A DNA stretch of 5,651 nt from Candidatus Woesearchaeota archaeon (GCA_018303045.1 JAGVYX010000072.1:1-5651); one strand, 5' to 3'. Counted from the stretch's first letter, positions 1 through 5,384 are shown. Notes: generated by a model from the letters alone, not told the origin. A program made the numbers and translations.

Positions 1-2820
1 TTCAGGATTCTTTTTGCAGCCCAGTTTGCCGTCTTTATCTGCCGTACAGGCTAAATGCACTTTACTCTCTGATTTTTCGCCAAAGATGACGGCTGCCGGC
101 TGCCGGATGCCGCTGGGAGTTTCCACGATTAAGTAATTCTGGCCGGGCTGGTTGGAGCGTTTAAGGTCGTCTTTGCTGCAATGTTCCATCCCAAAATTTA
201 ATCCGGAGGTGGCTACAAAAGAAGGTAAATTAGTCCATCTTCTAAAAGTTTCAGAATTAGCCGCCTCCATCCAATCATTCATAAATTTGTCTGAGATTAA
301 TAAGTTTGACAGAGCCCGATAACTTCCAATCTTACCAATCCCTTCCAGAATAGCTCCGGAATATTGTGAAAAGGTAAGTTTGCCTTTAATCCAGTTGGAA
401 TAGAATTCTCCGCCAGTTCCCTCCCACCACGTGCCTTGCCATTCAATGGATTCAGCATAAGCTCTAACTTTCTCAGCTTTTTGCAATTCAGTTTTGATAA
501 GATCAGGAGTACACTTAACATTACCGCAGACTTTTTCTATTAAGACCTTCAGATTAAGACGGGTTGGGTTTGATTCATAGTTGTCAAACAACCTCATTAT
601 TTCAGGACTAAATTGTCCTTCAATACGATTAGCTAAACCTAAAGCTCTTTCACGAGCCTGACGATGTGATGTATCTCCTTTTCCTTGCTGGAAATTGCGC
701 AAATTAGCTTGAATTAAAGCTAGATTGTCAAACCCGGGAGTTCCTTCACGCAACTGATTTAGCTTAACCAATACTGCATTAGCCTGTTGATTTAATCTAG
801 CTGCTTTTCCCATTGCTGCTTTAATTTTTCCGGGTTGGTTTTTTTCACTGGCTGTTTGCGCAATTTGTTGTTGTTCAGAAGCTTGAGTTGCAAGATCATT
901 ATAGGCTTGTTCATAGTATTGGAATTGGGTTTCTTTGTCATATTGTTGCATATAATCCTCTTCAATAGATTTATCATCCTGTCTTTCAAATAATAGTCTT
1001 GCTTCTGCAAATCTTCCTTCGGAGATGGCTGTATTTACGTCTTTTACTAAAGAATCATATTGTGTAGTTGCAACGATCGGTTCACCAATAACTACTCTAC
1101 TTCCAGTAAAAACTGAAATTAATTTCCCGGTTTCAGCACTATAAATATTTCCGGATTGGTCTATTAAAACAATACCCAAATCATTCCGGTTTACTACATC
1201 ATAAGTTATATCGTCTATTTCAATTTTTGATTTTAATTTTGATTTTAATTTTGATTTTAATATATCATTAGTCTCAGTAGAACTATAAATATCTATATGC
1301 ATAGGATTTATCCCCTCCTTAATGTTCTGTTTTATCATTCCCAACTCCCGGGTGATATAATCAATAGTATTTCTGTCAACTTTGCCTTTCGACTGGTCTA
1401 ATTCGACCTGTGTTTGATATCTTTTAATTACGTCTAGCACAGATTCACCGTCAATCTGTTTATAACCAAGATATTCCAAAGCTTTAATAATTTCTGGAAA
1501 TTCAGGATCTCCAACAGCTATATTATCCTTTTTAGGACCGATCTTCAGCGTAGGTACGCGTACCAGCGCAGTTTGAATTTCAGATCCGGGAGGTATAGGT
1601 ATTCGCGTCGGCGTTGAAACTGGTGATGACGGTTGTTCAAATGAAAAGTAAATATTCATATTTCTTATCTTCTGTGTTGCTTCAGATCCGGCTGTAGTCT
1701 CTCCCACCCATTGGTTAGTCCCTCCTTTAACATATGTGCCAATTTTAGTAAATCCTAACTCTGATTTGAATTGATTTGCTGAATAAGTACTAGATTTTGT
1801 AACCGTGTTATCGTCATTAAGTTCAAATACTTGAGGCCCTTCTATGTCAGCAATGATAAACAGCCGATTATCAAATTCATATAGCTCGGGATTATTTTGA
1901 GAAGAGTACTTTTCTAGCTGAACATCTTGTAAATTATTGGGAATAGTAATATCATTTTTTGAATCAAAGATTTCTGCAGAAATTGACTCAATATTATAAC
2001 CGGGGCCTATGTTCCTCTGAGTTAATTTTTGTAAATAGGCGGTTCCCTTAGATTTATCATAATTTGTTAATGCGTTGGCTAACATTCGATATTTAAATGC
2101 GCCTCCACGGTCCTTCATTTCTTCAACATTAACCCAGCTCTGGCTCTCCTTAAACTCCCACTGGCTCTTATCATTATTGTACCTGAATTGTGCATGATTA
2201 TTTATACCGTTAACCAGGAAAACATTATTATTTTCTTCAGAAACCACGGCTGGTTTTGCAACTGATGGAGAAGCCGTCGTTGCAGTTGACGTATAAGTAC
2301 TGGTTGAAGGAACTGCTAAAGCTTTAATTGATGACGCAGGAGAAACTTCTGTCTCTCTCAATTCTCCAAGTAGCATGCCAACACGACTACCGATTAGCTG
2401 TTGATTGTTAGAACTAAATACCCAGTTTTGATTTTGATCCTGAATAATTTTAAAATCCTCAGCAACTCCCCTTCCATCTTCATACAGATAACTCTGTGGA
2501 ATTAATCCTGCAATTTCTAAATCAGATAACAGCCTCTGTTTGTTTTGATTTTTATAAACGTTTTGGTTTAAACGAGAATTTGAAGGATTACTGTTTATAA
2601 ATTCGGTTAAAACCCTTTTTCTAATCACACGCTCATTATCCTTCAATGAATCTACCGTCTTATATTGAGGAGGTTCTACAGCAGCAGCTTCCCCTGCCAA
2701 ATTCCCCTCCCCCCGCAGCCAGTTCTCTACTTTGCAGAAGAAACCGCAGTCTTCCTCAGCAGCTGCCAAAGTGCTTAAAACTACTAAAACCAAGATACAA
2801 ACAGTTGCCATTCTTTTCAT
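1..2820 (-). CDS. Large secreted surface-type protein, 3' end outside window
   Basis: The frame is open for 940 codons from the ATG at 2820 to the window edge without a stop. Residues 1-21 form a signal peptide (Lys/Arg, then hydrophobic CILVLVVLSTLAA, likely cut near AAA/EEDC). A motif DCGFFCKVENWLRG follows at 24-37, then a Ser/Thr/Pro linker (about 161-190), Trp/Asn-rich segments (121-240 and 361-380), a segment resembling PG_binding_1 (about 438-497), an LKSK triplicate (521-532), a Gln-rich predicted coiled coil (621-690) and a Trp/Gly-rich domain (793-865). Cysteines occur only near the ends of the seen part (25, 29, 765, 770, 881, 925, 935), as expected for an exported protein. No lipobox is seen and no enzyme is recognised. 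ATG 2820 is chosen over Met4 because it overlaps the ancestral HEPN stop (ATGA) and matches the starts of the two short paralogous ORFs upstream. The style recalls DPANN archaeal surface proteins; function unknown. Confidence 0.9.
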   Translation of the reverse strand, partial: MKRMATVCILVLVVLSTLAAAEEDCGFFCKVENWLRGEGNLAGEAAAVEPPQYKTVDSLKDNERVIRKRVLTEFINSNPSNSRLNQNVYKNQNKQRLLSDLEIAGLIPQSYLYEDGRGVAEDFKIIQDQNQNWVFSSNNQQLIGSRVGMLLGELRETEVSPASSIKALAVPSTSTYTSTATTASPSVAKPAVVSEENNNVFLVNGINNHAQFRYNNDKSQWEFKESQSWVNVEEMKDRGGAFKYRMLANALTNYDKSKGTAYLQKLTQRNIGPGYNIESISAEIFDSKNDITIPNNLQDVQLEKYSSQNNPELYEFDNRLFIIADIEGPQVFELNDDNTVTKSSTYSANQFKSELGFTKIGTYVKGGTNQWVGETTAGSEATQKIRNMNIYFSFEQPSSPVSTPTRIPIPPGSEIQTALVRVPTLKIGPKKDNIAVGDPEFPEIIKALEYLGYKQIDGESVLDVIKRYQTQVELDQSKGKVDRNTIDYITRELGMIKQNIKEGINPMHIDIYSSTETNDILKSKLKSKLKSKIEIDDITYDVVNRNDLGIVLIDQSGNIYSAETGKLISVFTGSRVVIGEPIVATTQYDSLVKDVNTAISEGRFAEARLLFERQDDKSIEEDYMQQYDKETQFQYYEQAYNDLATQASEQQQIAQTASEKNQPGKIKAAMGKAARLNQQANAVLVKLNQLREGTPGFDNLALIQANLRNFQQGKGDTSHRQARERALGLANRIEGQFSPEIMRLFDNYESNPTRLNLKVLIEKVCGNVKCTPDLIKTELQKAEKVRAYAESIEWQGTWWEGTGGEFYSNWIKGKLTFSQYSGAILEGIGKIGSYRALSNLLISDKFMNDWMEAANSETFRRWTNLPSFVATSGLNFGMEHCSKDDLKRSNQPGQNYLIVETPSGIRQPAAVIFGEKSESKVHLACTADKDGKLGCKKNPE
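1225..1260. repeat. Perfect 12-bp tandem repeat, three copies, in the large secreted gene
   Basis: The unit ttttgattttaa is repeated three times without mismatch. The repeat is in frame and encodes LKSK three times (residues 521-532). Because the period is a multiple of three, slippage would change length without breaking the frame. Confidence 0.9.
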
Positions 2821-2840
2821 GATTCTAAATCTTTTTTTAT
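2692..2840 (-). repeat. Signal-peptide repeat, copy 1 (start of the large gene)
   Basis: This stretch covers the last bases of the HEPN gene, the ATG, the signal peptide and the EEDCGFFCKVENWLRGEGN segment. It is nearly identical to 3518-3667 and more diverged from 4324-4453. Similarity ends just after a GGGGA motif at about codon 43, where this copy continues into the large protein and the other two copies enter the 59-bp junction repeat. That is the apparent duplication breakpoint. Confidence 0.85.
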
Positions 2841-3165
2841 TTTCTCAATTTGTGTTTTAAGTTTTAATAAATCTCCAGTTATTATTTGCCAAACACGATC
2901 CAAATTTACAATAAAATAACTATGAATAAAAATATCCCTCGCCCCTCCCTGCAATTCTCTTCCATTCTACCTTGGGATACTTCCGTTTTGTCAATTCTGA
3001 AATATTCTTTACTGCCTCGCCAACAATTTCAAATTCACGAATGATGGCGCTTTGTTTTAATCTATTTCTCAAAAAATCAGTCTTGGATAAGTCTTTAGAA
3101 AACGTTTCTATATTACATATGCTTTCTAAAATATCTTTAATAAACAGCATCTCTTCTCTCTTCAT
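2817..3165 (-). pseudogene. hepT: HepT-like HEPN (DUF86) toxin of pair 1, frameshifted before the active site
   Basis: The first frame gives 81 residues ending at the TAG at 2920-2922. It matches the HEPN of pair 2 up to VEWKRIAG, then diverges. Sequence after about 2941 in another frame restores the homologue: RDIFIHSYF, then a Trp-containing helix ending IKKDLES and a TGA at 2817-2819. The full homologous span is 349 bp against 345 bp for the intact copy, a net 4-bp insertion in a G-rich patch (2936-2950, minus strand). The shift falls immediately before the RX4HXY motif that HepT-type RNases use for RNA cleavage and that carries the Tyr modified by MntA, so the 81-aa product lacks the active site. 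The gene starts at an ATGA overlap with the upstream antitoxin. With the frame restored it is roughly 55% identical to its neighbour by eye. It could be a true pseudogene or a sequencing or assembly error; programmed frameshifting is unlikely because no slippery heptamer is seen. Confidence 0.85.
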
Positions 3166-3458
3166 ATGATCTTAACTTCCTCCCGAAGGATTCTATTTTT
3201 AAGTTCAAGCCTAATATATCCGTATTCTACCAAATCAACTTTCTTCCCCAGCGCTTCCTCTAAATCCTGTTTTATTCCAATAAAATCATATAAATTAACC
3301 GATTTAGGTATCTGCGCCAGAATATCAATATCGCTTCTTTTTTTCTGCTCGCCTCGGGCATAACTGCCAAAAATGCCGGCTTTTTTAACGCCATATTTTT
3401 TTAAAATTCTAACTATCTTTGGCTTAATTCTGTTTAATTCCGCGCTTTCTTTGTTCAT
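3162..3458 (-). CDS. mntA: MntA-like nucleotidyltransferase antitoxin, pair 1
   Basis: This is a 98-aa minimal nucleotidyltransferase (NTP_transf_2/MNT family). GSYARGE...SDIDIL at 31-46 is the GSX10DXD motif: Gly31-Ser32 bind the nucleotide, Asp43 and Asp45 bind metal, and Asp75 in KKVDLV is the likely third carboxylate. In the known MntA/HepT systems the enzyme AMPylates a Tyr next to the HEPN active site and so neutralises the toxin. The stop overlaps the start of the downstream HEPN gene (ATGA), which implies translational coupling. That partner is frameshifted, so this may now be an orphan antitoxin, perhaps still acting on the pair 2 toxin. Residues 10-76 are almost entirely identical to the pair 2 antitoxin while the last ~22 residues diverge. 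The start lies in a 17-bp tandem duplication that also duplicates the ATG; the downstream ATG is the one that opens the frame. Confidence 0.88.
   Translation of the reverse strand: MNKESAELNRIKPKIVRILKKYGVKKAGIFGSYARGEQKKRSDIDILAQIPKSVNLYDFIGIKQDLEEALGKKVDLVEYGYIRLELKNRILREEVKII
3228..3407. repeat. 180-bp near-identical tract shared by two antitoxin genes, copy 1
   Basis: The tract matches 4051-4230 at a fixed offset of 823 bp with one mismatch found by eye (t at 3309, g at 4132). The coding sequence on both sides is clearly more diverged. It covers the catalytic core of the antitoxin. Such a sharply bounded identical patch within diverged paralogues suggests recent gene conversion. Confidence 0.88.
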
Positions 3459-3489
3459 GTTATAACCTAGATCATGTTATAACCTAGAT
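3456..3489. repeat. Perfect 17-bp tandem duplication over the pair 1 antitoxin start
   Basis: catgttataacctagat occurs twice back to back (3456-3472 and 3473-3489). The other two junction repeats carry it once. It duplicates the AGGT ribosome-binding-like element and the ATG. The upstream copy reads ATG ATC TAG, a two-codon mini-ORF ending 8 nt before the true start. Confidence 0.95.
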
Positions 3490-3496
3490 TTAGTTC

Positions 3497-3504
3497 TTTA
3501 ATAA
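3497..3504 (-). promoter_or_regulatory. TATA-like box in junction repeat 1
   Basis: TTATTAAA on the minus strand is centred about 25 nt before the first duplicated ATG (3475) and about 42 nt before the functional ATG (3458). The spacing fits an archaeal TATA box, with AAGA-type purines just upstream as a possible BRE. The box overlaps the stop codon of the preceding short ORF. AT-rich sequence makes chance matches common. Confidence 0.3.
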
Positions 3505-3647
3505 TCTTGCCATCTATCCCCGTCCAGATTCCCTTCTCCCCTCAGCCAGTTCTCTACCTTGCAGAAAAAGCCGCAGTCTTCCTCAGCAGCTGCCAAAGTG
3601 CTTAAAACTACTAAAACTAAGATGCAAACAGCTATCATTCTTTTCAT
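3498..3647 (-). CDS. 49-aa secreted peptide, paralogous to the N-terminus of the large protein (copy 2)
   Basis: The ATG at 3647 overlaps the HEPN stop (ATGA) and the frame ends at TAA 3500-3498. Residues 1-21 are a clear signal peptide (MKRM, then ILVLVVLSTLAA). The mature part, about 28 residues, holds EEDCGFFCKVENWLRGEG and ends DRWQDY. It has two cysteines four apart (C25, C29), a Trp-rich middle and an acidic end. The first ~40 residues match the start of the large secreted protein almost exactly, and the last few come from the junction repeat. It could be a truncated relic of tandem duplication or a retained exported peptide. The peptide at 4304-4453 has the same length, and their mature parts differ mostly at synonymous positions, which favours some coding constraint. 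Function unknown. Confidence 0.6.
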   Translation of the reverse strand: MKRMIAVCILVLVVLSTLAAAEEDCGFFCKVENWLRGEGNLDGDRWQDY

Positions 3648-3667
3648 GATTCTAAATCTTTTTTTAT
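3518..3667 (-). repeat. Signal-peptide repeat, copy 2
   Basis: Nearly identical to 2692-2840 at an offset of 827 bp. It includes the 3' tail of the HEPN gene (DLES and stop), the ATG, the signal peptide and the mature EEDCGFFCK segment. It continues directly into the 59-bp junction repeat of the next antitoxin. Confidence 0.85.
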
Positions 3668-3988
3668 TCTTTCGATTTGCTTTTTTAAGACGGGCAATTT
3701 ATCTTTGATAACGCGCCAGAGTATATCTATATCAATATCAAAATAGGCGTGAATAAAAATATCTCTTGTTCCGGTAATTTTTCTCCACTCAACATCCGGG
3801 TTTTCTTCTCTCGTTTTTCTGGAAAGATTTTTTACTGCTTCACCAATAATCTCCAGAGACCTTATAATCGCTTTTTTTCTTAATTTATTCTTTTCTAATT
3901 CAGGTTTGGTTAATGATTTACAAAAGACCTCAATATCTTCAATATTTTCCAGGATATCGCCAAGAAATAAATTCTCATCTCTCTTCAT
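3644..3988 (-). CDS. hepT: HepT-like HEPN (DUF86) RNase toxin, pair 2
   Basis: This is a 114-aa all-helical protein of the HepT-like DUF86 family, of normal length for the short archaeal type. The conserved N-terminal helix (LFLGDILENIEDIE) and the central AIIRSLEIIGEAVKN are followed by VEWRKITGTRDIFIHAYF. R75, H80 and Y82 form the RX4HXY motif: Arg and His are the RNase residues and Tyr is the AMPylation target of MntA. The start overlaps the antitoxin stop (ATGA) with GAGGT 9 nt upstream as a Shine-Dalgarno. The stop overlaps the start of the 49-aa secreted ORF. Expected action is cleavage of RNA, tRNA in studied relatives, when not modified by the adjacent MNT protein. All motif residues are present, so this is the intact small toxin of the array. 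The substrate is not predictable from sequence. Confidence 0.9.
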   Translation of the reverse strand: MKRDENLFLGDILENIEDIEVFCKSLTKPELEKNKLRKKAIIRSLEIIGEAVKNLSRKTREENPDVEWRKITGTRDIFIHAYFDIDIDILWRVIKDKLPVLKKQIERIKKDLES

Positions 3989-4281
3989 ATAATTTCTACC
4001 TCGTCGCTTAATATCTTCTGTTTTAATTCAGGCCGTATACTTCTATAAGTTACCAAATCAACTTTCTTCCCCAGCGCTTCCTCTAAATCCTGTTTTATTC
4101 CAATAAAATCATATAAATTAACCGATTTAGGGATCTGCGCCAGAATATCAATATCGCTTCTTTTTTTCTGCTCGCCTCGGGCATAACTGCCAAAAATGCC
4201 GGCTTTTTTAACGCCATATTTTTTTAAAATCCGGACTATTTTTGGCTTTATTTTCTCTAATTCCGCGCTTTCTTTGTTCAT
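3985..4281 (-). CDS. mntA: MntA-like nucleotidyltransferase antitoxin, pair 2
   Basis: This 98-aa minimal nucleotidyltransferase has GSX10DXD (G31, S32, D43, D45) and a likely third acidic residue D75. The family transfers AMP from ATP to the Tyr of the partner HEPN RX4HXY motif. The stop overlaps the toxin start by ATGA, fixing the pair. The ATG is chosen because it is shared with the other two MNT genes within the 59-bp repeat and is preceded by TAGGT. It lies 22 nt after the stop of the preceding 49-aa ORF. It is about 89% identical to the pair 1 antitoxin, with 11 differences in 98 residues by eye. Nine of these lie after residue 78, so the C-terminus may hold partner specificity. Confidence 0.92.
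   Translation of the reverse strand: MNKESAELEKIKPKIVRILKKYGVKKAGIFGSYARGEQKKRSDIDILAQIPKSVNLYDFIGIKQDLEEALGKKVDLVTYRSIRPELKQKILSDEVEII
4051..4230. repeat. 180-bp near-identical tract shared by two antitoxin genes, copy 2
   Basis: Partner of 3228-3407, with one mismatch seen. It covers the catalytic core of the pair 2 antitoxin. Confidence 0.88.
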
Positions 4282-4317
4282 GTTATAACCTAGATTTAGT
4301 TCTTTAATAATCTTGCC
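4259..4317 (-). repeat. Junction repeat, copy 2 (59 bp)
   Basis: Identical by eye to 5326-5384, and to 3436-3511 minus its 17-bp duplication. It includes the end of the preceding 49-aa ORF (QDY and stop), the TATA-like box, the TAGGT element, the antitoxin ATG and codons for MNKESAEL. Confidence 0.93.
4303..4310 (-). promoter_or_regulatory. TATA-like box in junction repeat 2
   Basis: TTATTAAA is centred about 25 nt before the antitoxin ATG at 4281. That would place an archaeal transcription start at or next to the ATG (leaderless or nearly so). It overlaps the TAA of the upstream 49-aa ORF. Inference from spacing only. Confidence 0.33.
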
Positions 4318-4453
4318 ATCTATCCCCGTTCAGATTCCCTTCTCCCCGCAGCCAGTTCTCTGCTTTACAGAAGAAACCGCAGTCTTCCTCAGCCAGAGCT
4401 AATGTACTTAAAACTAGCAATAAAAGTACAAAAACATCTATCCCTCGGTTCAT
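4304..4453 (-). CDS. 49-aa secreted peptide, paralogue of the large protein's N-terminus (copy 3)
   Basis: The ATG at 4453 overlaps the TGA of the pair 3 HEPN gene, and the frame ends at 4306-4304. It encodes a signal peptide (MNRGID, then VFVLLLLVLSTLALA) and a mature part EEDCGFFCKAENWLRGEG ending DRWQDY. Its length is identical to the ORF at 3498-3647. The signal peptide has diverged at many residues yet stays hydrophobic with a good cleavage site. The mature part differs by two residues (V/A and D/N) and about five synonymous changes. This pattern suggests selection on an exported peptide rather than free decay, although the last third is also fixed by the shared repeat. Function unknown; C25 and C29 could form a disulfide or bind metal. 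Confidence 0.6.
   Translation of the reverse strand: MNRGIDVFVLLLLVLSTLALAEEDCGFFCKAENWLRGEGNLNGDRWQDY
4324..4453 (-). repeat. Signal-peptide repeat, copy 3 (diverged at its 5' end)
   Basis: It matches copies 1 and 2 strongly from the GTTTTAAG of the signal peptide through GEGN. The first ~13 codons are more diverged and the preceding HEPN tail is unrelated. It is followed without a break by the 59-bp junction repeat. Confidence 0.78.
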
Positions 4454-4878
4454 TTTAAATTTTTGATATAAATATTAATCTCCCTTTCAAATATAGTAAA
4501 ATCGTCCAATTCCTTCAATAAATACTGATAAACCAAGCTGTCATTAACCGTTCCATATCTATGCACCAGAATATTCCTGAAGCCTTTCATTTGCCGAATT
4601 TTTTGAGCCAGCATTCTGCTGATTATTTCTTTCAGTTCAACTAATAAAATTAAATCGTCTTCACTTTCTGGAATTCCCAGTCTTTCTTCGGAAACAATCA
4701 TAGAAATAACCGAAATAACACTTTCTATGGCCAATTCAATTGTCTTTTCACAAGCTCTCTTAGTTTTAATATCTTGCAGATATTCTTTTTTAGTCTTAGG
4801 AAGCAAATCTTCTAAATCCAATAGATACTTGTTCATCTCCTCCGCTTTTTGAAGTATTTTTTTCTTAAACGGGATCAT
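4450..4878 (-). CDS. hepT: HepT-like HEPN RNase toxin, pair 3 (long subtype)
   Basis: This 142-aa protein is close in length to the biochemically studied HepT proteins. Helical segments are rich in Leu/Ile/Glu. The central KTIELAIESVISVISMIV and the late MKGFRNILVHRYGTVND are typical of the DUF86/HepT fold. R101, H106 and Y108 form the RX4HXY motif, so catalytic residues and the AMPylation Tyr are all present. It starts by ATGA overlap with the antitoxin and ends by ATGA overlap with the secreted 49-aa ORF. It belongs to a different subtype from the 114-aa toxins downstream, with little similarity beyond the motif, so it was not produced by simple duplication of those. Expected role is an RNase toxin held in check by the upstream MNT protein. 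Confidence 0.92.
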   Translation of the reverse strand: MIPFKKKILQKAEEMNKYLLDLEDLLPKTKKEYLQDIKTKRACEKTIELAIESVISVISMIVSEERLGIPESEDDLILLVELKEIISRMLAQKIRQMKGFRNILVHRYGTVNDSLVYQYLLKELDDFTIFEREINIYIKNLK

Positions 4879-5348
4879 GTTAATGCCTTTTCGTCCAGAG
4901 TTTCAAAATATTCATTATAATATTTCTCAAAATAGCCAAATTCTCTTAAGACAGCCATAGCTGTATCAAACAAAAAGCCATAATCCCTCCAATACAAAAC
5001 TTTTCCGCCAATGATTTCTCTTTTAACAGCCAAAGGCAAATCCTGAAAGATCTGCAGGTCAACTTTATCCGGCAGATTGCCTAAGGTTTTAATTCGAAAT
5101 TCAAACCGCTCTTTAGCCTTCCCATTGTAATAAATAGCAATATCAATATCTGAAAGGGGGTTGCTTTTTCCGCCAGCTTGGCTGCCAAATAAATAAATAA
5201 ATTTAATTTTTCTGCCGGTGTCCAATTTTAAGATTTTATTCTTGATTTCTTCGATTTGCGGAATATCCCTGCCTCCGGGCGCCGCCGGGCTATTTTTAAT
5301 TAACTTTTTAAACTTCAATTTCCCCAATTCCGCGCTTTCTTTGTTCAT
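4875..5348 (-). CDS. mntA: MntA-like nucleotidyltransferase antitoxin, pair 3
   Basis: From the ATG at 5348 the product is 157 aa. FGSQAGGKSNPLSDIDIAIYY carries GSX10DXD (G55, S56, D67, D69) and D97 in KVDLQ is the probable third carboxylate. The C-terminal helices (about 120-157) are of the type that contacts HEPN partners. A TTG at 5393 is in frame and would add 15 residues (MGSGKIIKELNLGYN). ATG 5348 is preferred because the same ATG and MNKESAEL codons begin the two other MNT genes. The N-terminus looks chimeric: eight codons shared with the otherwise distant 98-aa antitoxins, then a GC-rich stretch encoding SPAAPGGRD (20-28) before the normal MNT fold starts. The stop overlaps the toxin start (ATGA). 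Expected activity is AMPylation of the HEPN Tyr108. Confidence 0.9.
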   Translation of the reverse strand: MNKESAELGKLKFKKLIKNSPAAPGGRDIPQIEEIKNKILKLDTGRKIKFIYLFGSQAGGKSNPLSDIDIAIYYNGKAKERFEFRIKTLGNLPDKVDLQIFQDLPLAVKREIIGGKVLYWRDYGFLFDTAMAVLREFGYFEKYYNEYFETLDEKALT

Positions 5349-5384
5349 GTTATAACCTAGATTTAGTTCTTTAATAATCTTGCC
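5326..5384 (-). repeat. Junction repeat, copy 3 (59 bp, without the signal-peptide part)
   Basis: Same 59 bp as 4259-4317. Upstream of it (beyond 5384) there is no signal-peptide ORF. The flank instead runs into the spacer after the stop of the first gene, through GGGAAGC, a short motif also present at the breakpoint in the large gene. This is probably the ancestral leader from which the other copies derive. Confidence 0.9.
5370..5377 (-). promoter_or_regulatory. TATA-like box in junction repeat 3
   Basis: TTATTAAA is centred about 25 nt before the antitoxin ATG at 5348, inside the 66-nt gap after the upstream gene. It is the best candidate for the main promoter of the array. Evidence is sequence and spacing only. 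Confidence 0.35.

Larger units (their letters stand above)
3436..3511 (-). repeat. Junction repeat, copy 1 (59 bp plus an internal 17-bp duplication)
   Basis: This is the same sequence as 4259-4317 and 5326-5384, lengthened to 76 bp by a 17-bp internal duplication. Read on the minus strand it holds a TATA-like box, a TAGGT element, the antitoxin ATG and the codons MNKESAEL. It marks the 5' end of each MNT gene. Confidence 0.92.

Noticed and set aside
297..521. A 74-codon minus-strand ORF within the large gene
   Set aside because: It lies wholly inside the 940-codon frame in another phase, with no start context or recognisable motif.
792..1010. A 72-codon minus-strand Lys/Asn/Gln-rich ORF
   Set aside because: It is an out-of-frame reading of the Gln-rich coiled-coil part of the large gene.
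2700..2820. Lipoprotein signal in the secreted proteins
   Set aside because: The first mature Cys is four residues past the predicted cleavage site and is not preceded by a lipobox.
2936..2950. Programmed ribosomal frameshifting in the pair 1 HEPN gene
   Set aside because: The needed shift is +1 and there is no XXXYYYZ heptamer or known +1 signal. An indel or sequencing error is simpler.
2972..3363. Two 65-codon plus-strand ORFs (2972-3169 and 3166-3363)
   Set aside because: They are antisense to the pair 1 HEPN and MNT genes, whose family motifs are on the minus strand.
3436..5384. CRISPR array or transposable element based on the repeated 59-bp units
   Set aside because: Spacing is gene-length, the repeats contain start codons, there are no terminal inverted repeats, and no cas or transposase gene is present.
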